This document shows positions 10,210 through 21,909 of a DNA stretch of 64,000 nt, one piece after another. The translations under genes and the position numbers were made by a program. This DNA comes from Pholiota molesta (Eukaryota > Basidiomycota > Agaricomycetes > Agaricales > Strophariaceae): NCBI GenBank assembly GCA_014925825.1, contig JACGCK010000104.1, positions 62,001-126,000 on the forward strand. The letters are read 5' to 3'. The notes under the pieces are model-generated. The model was not told the DNA's origin and made no database searches. It saw only the letters and a program-made list of their open reading frames with translations. How positions within the stretch are numbered: position 1 is the first letter of the stretch; every line of letters begins with the position of its first letter.

Positions 10210-12142
10210 CACAGGGCGCGGTACCAAATAAGTGTGTGATATTTATGTGGTACTTATGTAATGATTTATTTACATCACATTGCAGATATCTGACCTCAGT
10301 ATATTCAGAAGATATTTGGTACAATTTAATACATAAAAATGGTCAATTTATCTGCTATATATGAGACAGTTTATTTGGTAGCAACATTGCAAATAAAATG
10401 ACACCCTTTATTTGGAGAATATTTACAAGTTGAGCAGATTGATTATTCAATAACATATTTACGTGATGCAAACAAAGAACATTTGAATAAACCGAGCAAT
10501 ATTATTTGGTAGGAGTATCTAGATAAATAAAGAGATATTATTTGGTAGTTATTTGGTAGTTATTTGGTAGCAATTATGTGGTATCAGGATTAAATTTGCT
10601 GGGCCAAAAATGGCAAATTGTGAATTTGCCACACCCAAACGGCAAATCTTGAATTTGCTGCGCCAGAATGGCAAATCTGGAATTTGCCGCGCCAGAATGG
10701 CAAATTGTGAATTTGCCGCGCAAAAACGGCAAATCGTGAATTTGCCGCACCAGAACGGCAAATCTTGAATTTGCCTCGTCAAAGTGGCAAATCTGGAATT
10801 TGCCGCACGAAAACGGCAAATTGTGAATTTGCCTCATTAAAATGCATGGCAAATCTGGAATTTGCCGTGCCAAAATGGCAAATTCAAGATTTGTCGTTCA
10901 AGATTTGCCATTTTCATTTTCATGCAGCAAATTCTAGATTTGCTGCTTTGCCGAGCAAACTCAAAATTTGCCGTTCTGGTGCGGCAAATTCACGATTTGC
11001 CGTTTTCGTGCAGCAAATTCACAATTTGCCATTTTTGGCCCGGCAAATTCCAGCTTTCACTGCTGGGGATCAACAATTGTTTGAGGTGAAAAATGCATTC
11101 AAAACTTGTGTAAGGTTGGTTAAAATTAACACCATACAAAATTATTAATTTTAAGAGCATTCTACTGAGCGAGAAACACAATAAGAATCAGATTGGAAGA
11201 TAAACTTTTGCCCAGATTCAGCATACAATAGAACTTAGCCCATTTTGATAGATTTCGGACGAATTCTTTGTTTTACAAAATGTGGTATTCTGCCAAAACT
11301 ACATTTAGAGTTTTTCGCCATAAAGAATCTATTCTTAGGGCCAAAAAACTGAAATTATTCTAAATCTTACGAGCTATAAGATACAAACGGAAGTTAAACA
11401 ATTGAACAGAAGTTGATAGTCCTGAAATGTATAAAAAAGCTAACATTATATCATATAAAAAATCCGGGTGAAAGTTTATCTTCCAATCCTATTCTTATTG
11501 TGTTTTTCGCTCAGTAGAATGTTCTTAAAATCAATCATTTTGTATGGTGTGAGTTTTAACCAACCCTACACAAGTTTTGAATGCATTTTTCACCTCGAAC
11601 AATTGTTGATCCCCAGCAGTGTTTGCCATTCTGGCGCAGCAAATTCAGGATTTGCCGTTCGGGTGTGGCAAATTCATGATTTGCCATTCTGGCACAGCAA
11701 ATTCAAGATTTGCCGTTTGGGTGTGGCAAATTCACAATTTGCCGTTTTTGGCCCAGCAAATTTAATGCTGATACCACATAATTGCTACCAAATAACTACC
11801 AAATAACTACCAAATAATATCTCTTTATTTATCTAGATACTCCTACCAAATAATATTGCTCGGTTTATTCAAATGTTCTTTGTTTGCATCATGTAAATAT
11901 GTTATTGAATAATCAATCTGCTCAACTTGTAAATATTCTCCAAATAAAGGGTGTCATTTTATTTGCAATGTTTCTACCAAATAAACTTTCTCATATATAG
12001 CAGATAAATTGAACATTTTTATGTATTAAATTGTACCAAATATCTTCTGAATATATTGAGGTCAGATATCTGCAGTGTGATGTAAATAAATCATTAAATA
12101 AGCACCAGATAAATACCATTTATTTGGTACCGCGTCCTGTGA
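10210..12142. mobile_element. Giant palindromic (foldback) element
   Basis: The left arm (about 10210-11210) and right arm (about 11465-12142) are inverted copies of each other around a centre near 11340. From the outside in, the arms share TCACAGGxCGCGGTACC, a stretch rich in TTATTTGGTA words, a zone of GGCAAAT..ATTTGCC repeats, and an inner pair of about 150 bp (GATCAACAATTGTTTGAGGT on the left, its complement on the right). The outer 400 bp of the arms are close to identical. The left arm carries more tandem units, so the arms differ in length. The hexamer TCATTG occurs just outside both ends (10199-10204 and 12144-12149) and is a possible target duplication. No transposase is present. Confidence 0.8.
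10612..11050. repeat. 29-bp tandem palindromic units inside the foldback element
   Basis: GGCAAAT starts at 10612, 10641, 10670, 10699, 10728, 10757, 10786 and 10815, an exact 29-bp period. Each unit contains the near-palindrome GGCAAAT-N4-ATTTGCC followed by a short variable linker such as CGCGCCAGAAC. Beyond 10848 the spacing loosens and similar units continue to about 11050. A shorter set lies in the right arm at about 11630-11765. Long open frames across this array are by-products of its regular period. Confidence 0.85.
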
Positions 12143-12328
12143 GTCATTGCGGACTGTGGAAAAGCAGTCACAAGATCACTCAAAAATTCTGTCAAAATTC
12201 CGTCATATTCAGTTTATTATGCAAAAGGCTATAAGTTGAGAAGAAAGGGTATATCCTCTACAATAATTGGCATACAGAACGGCAAAGTGACAATGTAAAT
12301 AATATAGTGCTCAAGTTTGCCAAAAGCA

Positions 12329-14432
12329 TTATCTTGAATAAGGATGAAAGCTATGTTGTCCACGAGTAGTGGCACGCGCCGGACCTAGTCCTGTATTCCC
12401 CATCATCCCATTGAAATTCGGAGCGTTACCGACAGCACGCAATCCCATCCCACTAGGTCTCGCATTTCCCAACTTTTGTGCGCCGCCCATCATACTTGGG
12501 GTATTGTGCATTCCAAGGTTTGCCACAGGGCCCATGCCCATCCGCATACCGCCCATGGCAGCCATATTCATGTTACCAACATTCGCCATTGCATCTAGTC
12601 CTCCACCCATCATGTTCATCGCAGGGACTCCAACATTACCCATGCCGTACCCGTTCATCATCATGCTCATCATAGGATTCATGCCCATCATTGCGAGCGG
12701 GGCCTGGGCCATCGAGCGCTGGTATAACATCGACATGGGGTTTTGCTGGTTCTGGAGGAGTGGAAAGTTCATAGTTGGCGCCGGCTGAACGCGTTGATCA
12801 AATGCTTCTGTTGGATTTGGGTTGATGTGTGGGCTAGATGTACGCGTTTGATCGCGTTGGCTGCGAGGCTGAGCGGCCTTGACTTCAATCTAGACGACAA
12901 ATTAGAATGCAAACATTTCCGTGTGGACAAAACAAGAGCACCTGTTTATCATCTAGCATAAGCCCAGGCTTGCCGATGAGCTGATCAGCATTGCTTGCGT
13001 CTTCAAATGTCACAAAGCCAAAGCCTTTAGAGCGCCCTGACTCGCGATCGAGCATGACAGTTGCATCAACGACTTTCCCATAGTCGGCGAAGAATTGGCG
13101 CATCGAATCAGGTGTTGTGTTCGACGACAAGCCACCCACGAAGTAACGCGTATTGCGTAGATGCTCTTCTCGGGGAATCGCACGTTTAGGATCAATCTGG
13201 TCCGAACATTCAACTATGATCCCTGATTATGATTCAACCCGCACTCACCGTCTTCCCATCCAGAGAATGCTCTCGGGATAACACGACATCGACCGCATTC
13301 GGGTCCTCAAAAGTCATGAAAGCGAAGCCACGAGACGTCCCTGCTGGATCTCGCATGATAGTACACGCATCAACCTTGTTGCAGGTGAGAACTAGTTTGC
13401 GTAATGAAATTGAGCCAAGTGATTACCTTGCCGAACTGAGAAAAATAATCCCTCAGACCCTCTGGGGAAATCAACGAAGGACAGAATCACAAAGAAAAAA
13501 GTCGATTAGCGGTTCGGATAACATAACATTATAGAAGCATATACCATCTGTCGTATCCCAATTCAAACCGCCGATAAACATTTTGCTAATGGCCGATCGG
13601 ATTGTCGGTACGATGGAGTCCAAGATCGTAATCGTAAATGTAGGGATAAGCAAGTGTAGATGTGGAAGAGGTTCGTAGTTGGGAGGAAACGCGTAAACGA
13701 TAAGCAAAATTAGTATCAAAGGACGTCATATATAGAAGATAGAGAAATGGTAGGTGTAGTCTTTTGTATCAATTCGTCATGCATGTATGCGTAACAGCAT
13801 AGGTGTATGTGTTATTCGAAACATAACGTCTGGGGTTCACCGGGTCACTTGCAGATAGATGGCGACAAGCAAGGAAGGTGATGAAACGAAGCAGAAAGAC
13901 CAAGACACTCACCCAGCATCGTGCATCTCCGAGGGCTTCTTCCCGAAGACGGTATCGCTCGGTGCTCCGGGCGGCCCAAGCTTCTCCGGTGGCGCTCCAA
14001 AGGCAGGCCGCCCAGCATTCGCGCGGGGGTTGGGTGGCAACGGAATCTCCCGCCGCTGCTGGCGCTCCTGGCTGGGCGTCTGCTGGTACGCCGAGAACTG
14101 CTTCGCCACCTGCGCCGAATAGGACAGGGTGGGCGTAGCGCCAGACGGTTTCGGAGGCAGCCCCCGGTGCGCGTCTGGAGGCAGCGAGGACACTGTCTCC
14201 TCAACTTTAGCCGTAGATGCCGAAAACTGCGGCGAAGGCTCATCGAGGACAGGTTTCACGTCTGCCATGTCGTCGTGCTCCAATGGCGGCTCTTCCGAGG
14301 CACCTTGGAACTCATTTTCCTCGTCGTCGCCATAGATATCTGTAGAGTGGCGGGTGTGAGCCAGCTGCGTGACATGGCCCCATTTTCTAACTCACCGCCG
14401 TAAAGATCAGAATCAATGGGGTTGGCAGCCAT
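12329..14432 (-). CDS. Hrp1/DAZAP1-like RNA-binding protein with two RRMs
   Basis: Seven exons in translation order: 14432-14396, 14339-13913, 13585-13545, 13461-13427, 13374-13249, 13196-12942, 12889-12329. The phase is consistent and gives 493 residues. The N-terminal 155 residues are acidic and Pro-rich. RRM1 starts with RNP2 MFIGGL and has RNP1 RGFAFMTF; RRM2 has YFVGGL and KGFGFVTF. The C-terminal third is Met/Gly/Asn-rich. This layout, two adjacent RRMs with the KMFIGGLNWDTT start, is that of fungal Hrp1/Nab4 and animal DAZAP1/Musashi proteins, which bind UA-rich mRNA. In yeast this family works in cleavage-factor I and mRNA export, so a nuclear, shuttling protein is inferred. Most introns are 51-83 bp; the one before RRM1 is 327 bp. 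The start is chosen because MAANPIDSDLYG splices cleanly to DIYGDDEENE. Confidence 0.9.
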
Positions 14433-14755
14433 AGCAGAAGGGTCAGAGGAAAGAGCTTTGGAGGGGGATGATGGTGGTTTGGGGTATACAATGGATACGC
14501 GTGACAGAAGCGAACGATGTAACAGCATAGTAACACACTAAATCAGAGCCTTTGTGCCCAAGTGACTAACTATTTGAAAAGATAATGATATCCACGAAAA
14601 CAAGGTATATGGTGTGGAGCAATACAACTATGAAATACTCCGTCGCAGGCTCCAAATGTAGATTATAGAAGATTAGATAGATAAAACCGCCCATCCGTCG
14701 CCCCGTGGGTTAGTATGTACTACGGCGTCCTAATTGTGCAGCAAGGCTGCTGGTA

Positions 14756-17700
14756 TTAGTGTGTTCCATTAGTAAGTGACAGTGCCCCTCCCATGGCCTG
14801 CAACTGCCGCGATCGCTCGGCGACCGCATCGTACGCGAATTTCACTGGAGGGTGGCGCCATCGCGCGTCCGTGTCGTCCTCAAAGTCCGGCTCCGAGCCA
14901 TTGGCATCCGCATACGGTATCTCTCTATCCTCATAAATGTCATCTGGGTCGAAAGCCGCTACGAAAAGATTTTTAAAAAATCAGCTAAGAAGCAGACAGA
15001 GGACAAGAAACCACTCACGTCCAGACACAGGCGTCTCAGGCTCGACAAGCTTCCTCTTCCCAAGCGCCTTCGCACTCGGAACGTGCAGCTCCTCCTCTTC
15101 CTCCTCCTCACCTGTATCTTCACCCCGGCTATACCCCCGCTCATACGCTTGTCCATGCCGGTACCCATGGGCCATCCCATTCGGCGGCACGTACGTGTAC
15201 GGCTCGATCCTCGGCGTCGGCGACGGCGTGCGCGAATGGAGGGGCGGCTGCGCGGGCGAGCGCGGCCCATGCGGCGCCGCAGGCGGCGGCGCGAGCGTCG
15301 TGCCCGGCAGGTTGGGGTCCGACTCGTGCGCGTGCGAGTGCTGCGAGTACGAGTGCGAATGCGAGTGCGCGTGCTGGTGCGCCGGCGGCGGCGCACGCGA
15401 CGTGGGCACGAGCGTGGTCGGGTGCGGGGAACGCGACCGTGAGCGCGTCGGAGACGGGCTGCGCGAGGACGAGCCGCCCCCGAAGCTGGCGGTGTTCGCC
15501 TGTTCGAGCTCCATCTGTTCGCGACGCTGCATACGTCGCCAATCACAAATGAGTACCCGTTCATCAAATTCAGAAGTGCACTTACCCGTCTTTCCCTCCT
15601 CTCTTCCTTCCGGCTTCTCTCCTCCGCCTTGCGCTCTATCGCCACGCGCTCGAGATCCTCATACTGGCGCATCACTTCTATCAGCTCCTCGTTAGCGGCG
15701 AGGAGCGCGGCAAAGAGCTGTTCCTCGATGGTCTGCTCGGGTGAAGGATCAGAAATGTCATTATTGGAGGTCTTGCGTTGGCGGGGAGTGGCCAAGTCCT
15801 GCTCTGTCCGCGAGCGTGCCGCACCAGCGGCTGCCCAAGGGATCTGAGTAAAAAGTAGCTCTTGGGACGACTGGCATTTCATATAAAATTCCTGAAAGGC
15901 CAGTAATACTTGAGCTACACATCACCAACAAAGAGGACAAGGCAACAAACCTTGATAACATCGGCCTTCTTCAGATCCTCAGGTTTAGTGAGCGTCAGGG
16001 CTTGAGAAAGCAGCGACGCATTGCCCTGCGCAATCTTGCACTCCTGGAAAAGGCGCCGAATATCCTCGTCCGGTGGAATAATGCGATTCCGTGACGGTGA
16101 CTTGCGTTTCTTCACCGTGGTCTGGCAAAAAAGAACACAATAAAAAAATATGCCGCTATGATCGGGAATATAGACTAACCACAGTGGGCGTTATCGCAGC
16201 AACATCAGGAGCGACTGGACTTGGTTCCTGGTAAGACACGATGGGGACCTCGTATCCGGATGATCGCACACCAGCAGAGGCCGGTGGATTGAACATGGCA
16301 TCATCGTTATCAAAGGGCATTCCCTGCAGAGAGTTAATATGATGCTTAAAATAGCGAGGAGAATGATCACTTCGTCAGGTTTGTCGTACGGTTTCACCCG
16401 TTTCCAAAGGCCCTTGAACCCGTCGCGCTCGTGTCGCGGATCTTGGTCTGGATATCAGCCTCATCTGCATCAACACAACGCATAAGGGAGAACGATGACT
16501 CACTTTTACCGCTGGCATAGGCCGCCGCCGCCACGACCTCGAGTAAGCGCTCTCTTACCACTGGAGATGTTTTCGAGGAACTAAGCAGGTCCTCTAGGGT
16601 ATCCAAAAACTTGCGCGAGGTAGATTGCGAGATAAATGTTTCCGTTGAATTCCGAAGCATGATCGCCCATAGCTGGTGCATATGTTACTTGAATGCGGAT
16701 CGTTGAAAACCACATGAGAGAATCACATACTCTGGCCGCAGACAACTGCGCTGGGGGCTCGCCGTACCTGTGAAGGGTCAACGTCGAACCAAGTCCCAAT
16801 TAGGCAGAACAGCGTACTTGAATTCGCGCCGCAGAGCCCGAACGGCCTCTCTTGCGTTGTTTTCGCTCGCAGACGCCCGGTCGCAGACTTCGAGCACGAG
16901 AGCCCAGTCTTCTGATGCCGTAGCGGTGAGGTAGCCTAGAAATGTAGATGAGGATGCATGATCGAGAGTGATACAGAAATCGGGGCGCACCGATCATGCG
17001 AGTGAGTTCCGCCGGGCCATCCTCCTCTCTGCGGCCCTCTCGGCCGCGCTCGCGCTCGCGATCCCTGGCCGGGACCGCCGGATGATGTGTCTCCTTCTCC
17101 TGCCGCTCCCGTTCCTTCTCCTTGTCGCGGTCCTTGTCGCGGCCGCCCCAGAATCCGCGTTTCTCCTTCTTCTCCTTCTCGCCGCTCTCGCGTGGTAGAT
17201 AATTGAGGCTCTGATGGCCGCTTTCAGAGGCGGTGAAGCGCTCCTCCGAGTGGGACACGGGCAGGATGCCTTCGGCAGCGCGGGGTGGATCGAGGGCGCG
17301 CAGGATGCCCAGAGCTACGGGGGCACTCGGCTGGGTCTTTTTGCGGACATTGGACTGGATGTGCGCGTCACGGTCGCGATCGTGGTGGCGGATCAACTTG
17401 TTGGGGGTGGGGGTGGGGGTGGTCATGGCGGTGAAACCACTCATCGGCGACGTCGATCTGGGTGCGGTCTGTGCGCTGGCAAGGGGGCGCTCTGTACTAG
17501 GGGTAATAGAGTTGAAAGACGAGGCACGAGAGGGTCCGTGGATGATGGGTGGGGGAGGATGTGAGTTGGGCAGAGACGGGGACTCTAGAGGCGCCTGGAC
17601 GACCTCCCAGCGCTCGTCTTCGGGACGCTTGGTGGTGGGCTGGCCGTGTGGTGGGGGATGTGTGCCGTGTGTGGCGAGTTTCTGGTATAGTGGTGTGGGG

Positions 17701-17829
17701 ATAGCAGGCTTTGGTATTTCCTGGGGAGATGTTAGCTGTGTGGGTGGGCGTGGGGGCTGTACGTACGTCTGAGAAGTCCCTGGAGCCCGAGTTCGGCTTT
17801 GGGGCCTTCTTGCGGGCGAAGAGCTTCAT
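14756..17829 (-). CDS. VHS and GAT domain protein, Lsb5/GGA-like endosomal sorting adaptor
   Basis: Eleven exons: 17829-17767, 17720-16991, 16935-16818, 16767-16731, 16672-16504, 16447-16371, 16323-16180, 16121-15951, 15891-15586, 15526-15019, 14958-14756. All junctions keep phase, giving 841 residues. The first 255 residues are disordered: a basic MKLFARKKAPK start, then Pro-rich and Arg/Glu/Asp-rich repeats. A VHS domain follows at about 258-400 (WALVLEVCDRASA, LWAIMLRNS, KTSPVVRERLLEV), then KPYDKPDE. A helical GAT-like region lies at about 450-600 (DEDIRRLFQECKIAQGNASL, EQLFAALLAANEELIEVM). The tail is Ser/Pro/His-rich with a run of eight Glu. VHS binds cargo or ubiquitin on endosomes and GAT binds ubiquitin or ARF. 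Yeast Lsb5 links endocytosis to actin, and a similar cytosolic/endosomal role is inferred. It lies head-to-tail with the GH3 gene, 97 bp away. Confidence 0.87.
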
Positions 17830-17926
17830 TTTGGGTATAGACTTGAGCTGGTGGCCAGCGCAGGTTGAGAGCAGAAGTAAGGGCTGATTGTAACAGGGCT
17901 GTGTCTAGTTACTCCACGTGCTACCC

Positions 17927-19936
17927 CTAATCAGATAAGATTACCGCCATCGACCCCGTCCCTTTCTCCTCCCCAAACACCACACCCGTCGCTGCCTCCA
18001 GCGCCTCCCCCGTAAACTCATACGTCGCCACGTAGCCCGTCCAACCCGCGTAGCTCGCGCGCTGTCCGGCCAGATCATACGGGCCGCAGCTCGACATCAG
18101 AATCACAGGCACCCCTTTGCGGCCGCTGAGCTCCAGCCGCACCAGATATTCCAATTGCCACTTGCTTAGATCGGCGTTGCGCATCACGAACATCACCCCA
18201 TCGATCCCCTCGAACAGGTCCTCCGCGATCTCATCGCCTTCAGAATACACGATGTGCTTCACCTGCGCACGCTTCGCTACCGAGTTCGCAAGCGCAAGAT
18301 ACGCCGCGCCGGCCGTGTTTCTGACCCCATTTGGGCCGACCAGCGTCCCATCTCCTGAATCTACCGCCCTATTCACCGCCTGCATTCTAGGTGTCAGCAG
18401 CAGGACGCGCTGCGAGGCCAACGGGATCACCCCTCCTCCATTCCACACCACGGTCGTGCTCCGCGGATACGTTTCGCGGCTGAGCTGCAAGCTCTCCTCA
18501 TGCAGCTTCGCGAAGCGCGCCTCCCAGTCCGCATGATCACCATCACCTGAGCGCTCGGCAAACACCCCCTTCATCTTCGCGATCCGCGCCCCGCTCGCCC
18601 TCAGCTCCTCCACCGAAAGCCGCCCGGCCTCGACGGCCTCGTACACCCCCTCCACCGCCTCGACATGGCGCTCGAACGTATGGCATATCATCACCACATC
18701 CGCGCCCGCACCGAGCGCCATCTCCGCGCCGCGCCGGATCCCGCGGCCCTCCGCAATCGCGTCCATCTCCAGGCAGTCCGTCACCACCACGCCCTCGAAC
18801 CCCATCTCCCCGCGCAGCAGGTCCGTCGTAATCTTCCGCGAGAGCGAGCACGGCGTGTCGTCGCCCGTGATCAGCGGCAGCGCCATATGGCCCGTCATCA
18901 CGCTGGGCACGCCCGCGGCGACCAGCGCCGCGAACGGCACGAGCTCCTCGCTGCCGATCTGCGCCCGCGTCTTCGCGATGCTGGGAAGTGCGAGGTGCGA
19001 GTCGACGTGCGTGTCGCCGTGCCCTGGAAAGTGCTTCGCGGTGGGCGCGACCCCGGCGGCAATCGCACCGTGGCTTACGGCGGTGGCGAACATGGCCACC
19101 TTGTTCGGATCTGCATGACCATTCCGCGTTCAGCCTCCAGTTTAAGCGCCCATCAAGTCCTACGTAGTAACTCACCGTCTCCGAATGATCGAACACCTAC
19201 ATCAGGACAATCGTCATAAGCTTGATTGCAGATAGTAGGTACACATAGGCACCGGACTTACCGATGACAGGATTGCGCGAATCCGTGTTGACATCGGCCA
19301 CCGGGCTATACACCCAGTTGATGCCTACCATCTTCAACTCGCGCGCCGACGCGTTGGACACCCTTTCCGCAACCTCGGGAGAGCCCGTCGCAGCGAGCGC
19401 CATAGCGCCTGGGCTACACACACGCTTTATCAGCACGGATACCGAGATCGTACCACTGAAACCTACAAAACGGCCCCAGCAGTAGGCGAGCTGAACGCGG
19501 ATACCAGACCTGCGTTCCTCGGATAAGCCAACTTGCACTCCGCACTGAAGCCCGGCAGTAGCTCACCGTTTTCCTGATCGATACCTATGAGCAAAGGCGT
19601 TTCGTGCCCGGCGTCCTTGGCAATTTTCTGCAAATCAAGGACGAGTTTCCGTGTCTGTGCCGCGCCTACCATAGTATATTAGCAATAGTGTCACTTCTGA
19701 TTGATATAACAGCTTACTTTGGATGTTCCGCTTCATGAGGATAACATTCCCAACATGATAATCCTGGATAAGTGTCTTGATGTTCTGCGACACCTCCAAT
19801 CCGTGGAAGCCAAGGACGAAGTGCTAGACAAAAATGTCAAAGAGATTCAGCGGTCTGAGCTGTATGAGAGGTAAATCAAGCGGGATACCTGGCCTATCTC
19901 GCGTTTGAGCTCATCTGTGAGTTTCTGTTCTGTCAT
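17927..19936 (-). CDS. Glycoside hydrolase family 3, NagZ-type beta-N-acetylglucosaminidase
   Basis: Seven exons: 19936-19889, 19823-19718, 19665-19567, 19509-19467, 19413-19262, 19196-19176 (21 nt) and 19110-17927, giving 550 residues in phase. The N-terminal TIM barrel shows GIDQENG, FPGAMALAATGS, SPVADVN, and at residues 182-195 the KHFPGHG-x4-DSH signature specific to NagZ-like GH3 enzymes. In this family the His of that loop replaces the usual acid/base residue. VVVTDCLEM holds the probable nucleophile Asp268. A C-terminal domain of about 200 residues follows, with some fungal homologues annotated the same way. Substrates are probably GlcNAc-linked sugars; no signal peptide is seen, so an intracellular location is inferred. 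It is divergent from the gene at 20290, and the two starts are 353 bp apart. Confidence 0.9.
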
Positions 19937-20289
19937 CTTCGAGGTAAATGGGTAGGTATGGGTGTATGTCGATGGTTGACAACTGTGATTTGAGATAAGT
20001 CAACGGCAAGCAAGTCAAAAAAAAAAACGAAAACACATACTAGAAGGGTTTTATCCCTAATTGTTATCCAGATACTTGCACTTGAGCGAAGGAGCTTGAA
20101 AGTGTTGCTTTATATATAGGGGCTGATGGCAGATGACCTTGGCGCTGATCGTCTCGGCCCGAAAAGCCTCTGCCAAGCAACGTCAAACGAATCATCTTCC
20201 AAACTCCAACTCCCGACTCCTTCGCTCTTGCTCGTACTTTGACTTTCTATCGCAAGCTGCGAGACTGAAATCTATCTGGTTTACTGGCC
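19937..20289. promoter_or_regulatory. Shared divergent promoter region
   Basis: The 353 bp separate the start codons of the minus-strand GH3 gene and the plus-strand gene at 20290. A TATA-like TTTATATATAGG lies at about 20110-20121. A pyrimidine-rich stretch with many CTCC and CTT words lies at about 20185-20260, just upstream of the plus gene, as is common at basidiomycete transcription starts. No specific factor site is claimed. Confidence 0.5.
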
Positions 20290-21664
20290 ATGGACGGATT
20301 TAAGCGCGACACTGACGTGCGACCGGCCAAGCGCAGACGCGTCGAAACGGTCATTCCAGAAGGCTTTCTCGAGAGCGCCAACGCGCCTCCGAAGCCTGTG
20401 CACAAACCCTCAGTGCCACAGTTTGCATCTGCCTTTGGCGACGTTGATACCACACCAGAGACCAAAGCCAAACCTAAGGGAATGAAGTCCGTGGCCAAGA
20501 AACCACTGAGCTACCGCCTGCAAGACCCCACCTCTAATTTGCGTGACGCCGTAAAAGCCAGCTCAAGCCGACGCGTCGTCGAAGCAAACCCACCCTCGAT
20601 GCTCAAGCCACCCAAGATTGTGTCCGTACAAGGCCTTCACAAGGAACTCAGATTCAGCACACCCTCCAAACCCAAGCCCCAACTCCGTCCTGCGCCGCCT
20701 CCGCCGCCTTTGGCAGGCCCGAGCGTACCCAAGGCGCCCCTGCGCCAAATCGCAGCCCCCGTCTTCCCCGCACCCAAACCACCCTCGAAGGCCCTCCAGC
20801 CACTCCAACCACCTGCAAATCCCGCCGCCACCACGTCGCGCAATCATCATCATCTGCCACCCGGCAAGGACCTCCGGACGCTCTCCACGACAGGGCTTGG
20901 AATCCTCACTGACCTGTCGTCCGAGCATGGCGCAGAAGATCTGGCGTCTATCCTGCTGCGCGATCAAAATAAGGGGCTATATGCGCAAGCGGGGGACGAC
21001 GCGACGCGCAGAGGGCTGGAGTTGAGCCCGGACAAGAGGGGCAAGGATGGCGCTGGGAAATTTGTTCGGTGCGTTGACCCACCACATCTCTGTCCTCAAA
21101 TGCCCGTTCTAATATGCCCTCAGAGGGGGCCTGGCGGCGCGCGCGTCAACATACTTCGATCGCACGCGCACGGCGTTCATCCTCTGGCGGCGAGAGAAAG
21201 AACTCGAGCGCTCCCGCGCAAACACGGCCCCATCAGGCGCCGAGTTCTCCGCGTCCATTCTGAAAGTGCTCTACCATTCTCCGTCCCCGAAACCGCCCAT
21301 TCGATCATCTGCAAATACCTCGCCAACGACAGTCATTGCCTTGTGCCGCATATATCAACCAAACGGGCACCCACATGTGCTATTCAAGGCGGATGAGCTG
21401 TACAAAATCGTGCTTTCGTGTCCTGGCATGCAGGCGAAAGAATTAGGGCTGGAGGCATTGGCGGAGGGGCAAACGGTGCGGGTGTACAAACCGTGGCACG
21501 AGATGTGCGCGTCACAGGGGAAGGTTGAAGGCACGGTAACCGTTGGCCCGCGCCTGCCTGCATCACTGCCTCTTCCACCCTCGCAACCGCTTGCAACGCC
21601 CGACCCGCTAGACGCGCCGCTGAGCGACACTACGCTGTTCTGCTCTCGCTATTTTATTTCGTGA
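20290..21664 (+). CDS. Unrecognised nuclear-looking protein
   Basis: Two exons, 20290-21068 and 21124-21664, joined in phase across a 55-bp GT..AG intron, give 439 residues. The N-terminus has a basic cluster AKRRRV at residues 13-18, a likely nuclear localisation signal. It is followed by a long Pro/Lys/Ser-rich disordered region to about residue 190 and then a helical segment (DLASILLRDQNKGLY). After the intron comes a compact, better-ordered domain: STYFDRTRTAFILWRREKE, then CRIYQPNGHPHVLFKADELY, then VLSCPGM and TVRVYKPWHEM. The pattern suggests a conserved fungal domain that I do not recognise; no function is proposed. The gene starts just after a pyrimidine-rich 5' region and shares a promoter interval with the GH3 gene. 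Confidence 0.82.
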
Positions 21665-21909
21665 GAGCGAGTGTCTTAGATTACTGTTTGTTACCGCGCG
21701 TGATGAATGGTGATTGGCTGAGTCAGCAGCGGAGCCCCTGTGTGTGGGCGAACAGCTCTCCTTCGCTGCCCCAATGTCCAGCCCAGCCTGACCCCGCCCC
21801 GCCGCTCATAGCCTCTCACTTCTGCCTTCCATCTCGTCGCTTCCCCCTCTAGCTTACCCAGTCTGCTGCACTCATTGGCTCATATACCCCTAGATCATCG
21901 CGAGCGAGA

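Noticed and set aside
10612..11050. 29-bp regular repeats that could be mistaken for a CRISPR array
   Set aside because: Units are directly adjacent without unique spacers, they lie inside a eukaryotic foldback element, and CRISPR does not occur in fungal nuclear genomes.
10549..11806. Several 75-127-codon open frames across the foldback element (NLPF/CRFCAANSQFA-like repeats)
   Set aside because: They are created by the regular palindromic repeat on both strands and have no splice context or homology signal.
12369..12788. 139-codon plus-strand frame rich in Pro, Ile and Met
   Set aside because: It is the antisense shadow of the Met/Gly-rich tail of the Hrp1-like protein.
14937..15882. Long Arg- and Cys-rich frames on both strands
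   Set aside because: They are alternate-frame shadows of the GC-rich Ser/Pro/His tail of the VHS/GAT gene; exon phase supports only one frame.
18543..19219. Two frames of 184 and 217 codons overlapping the GH3 gene
   Set aside because: They are GC-rich shadows in other frames with Arg/Ala/Gly composition and no motifs.
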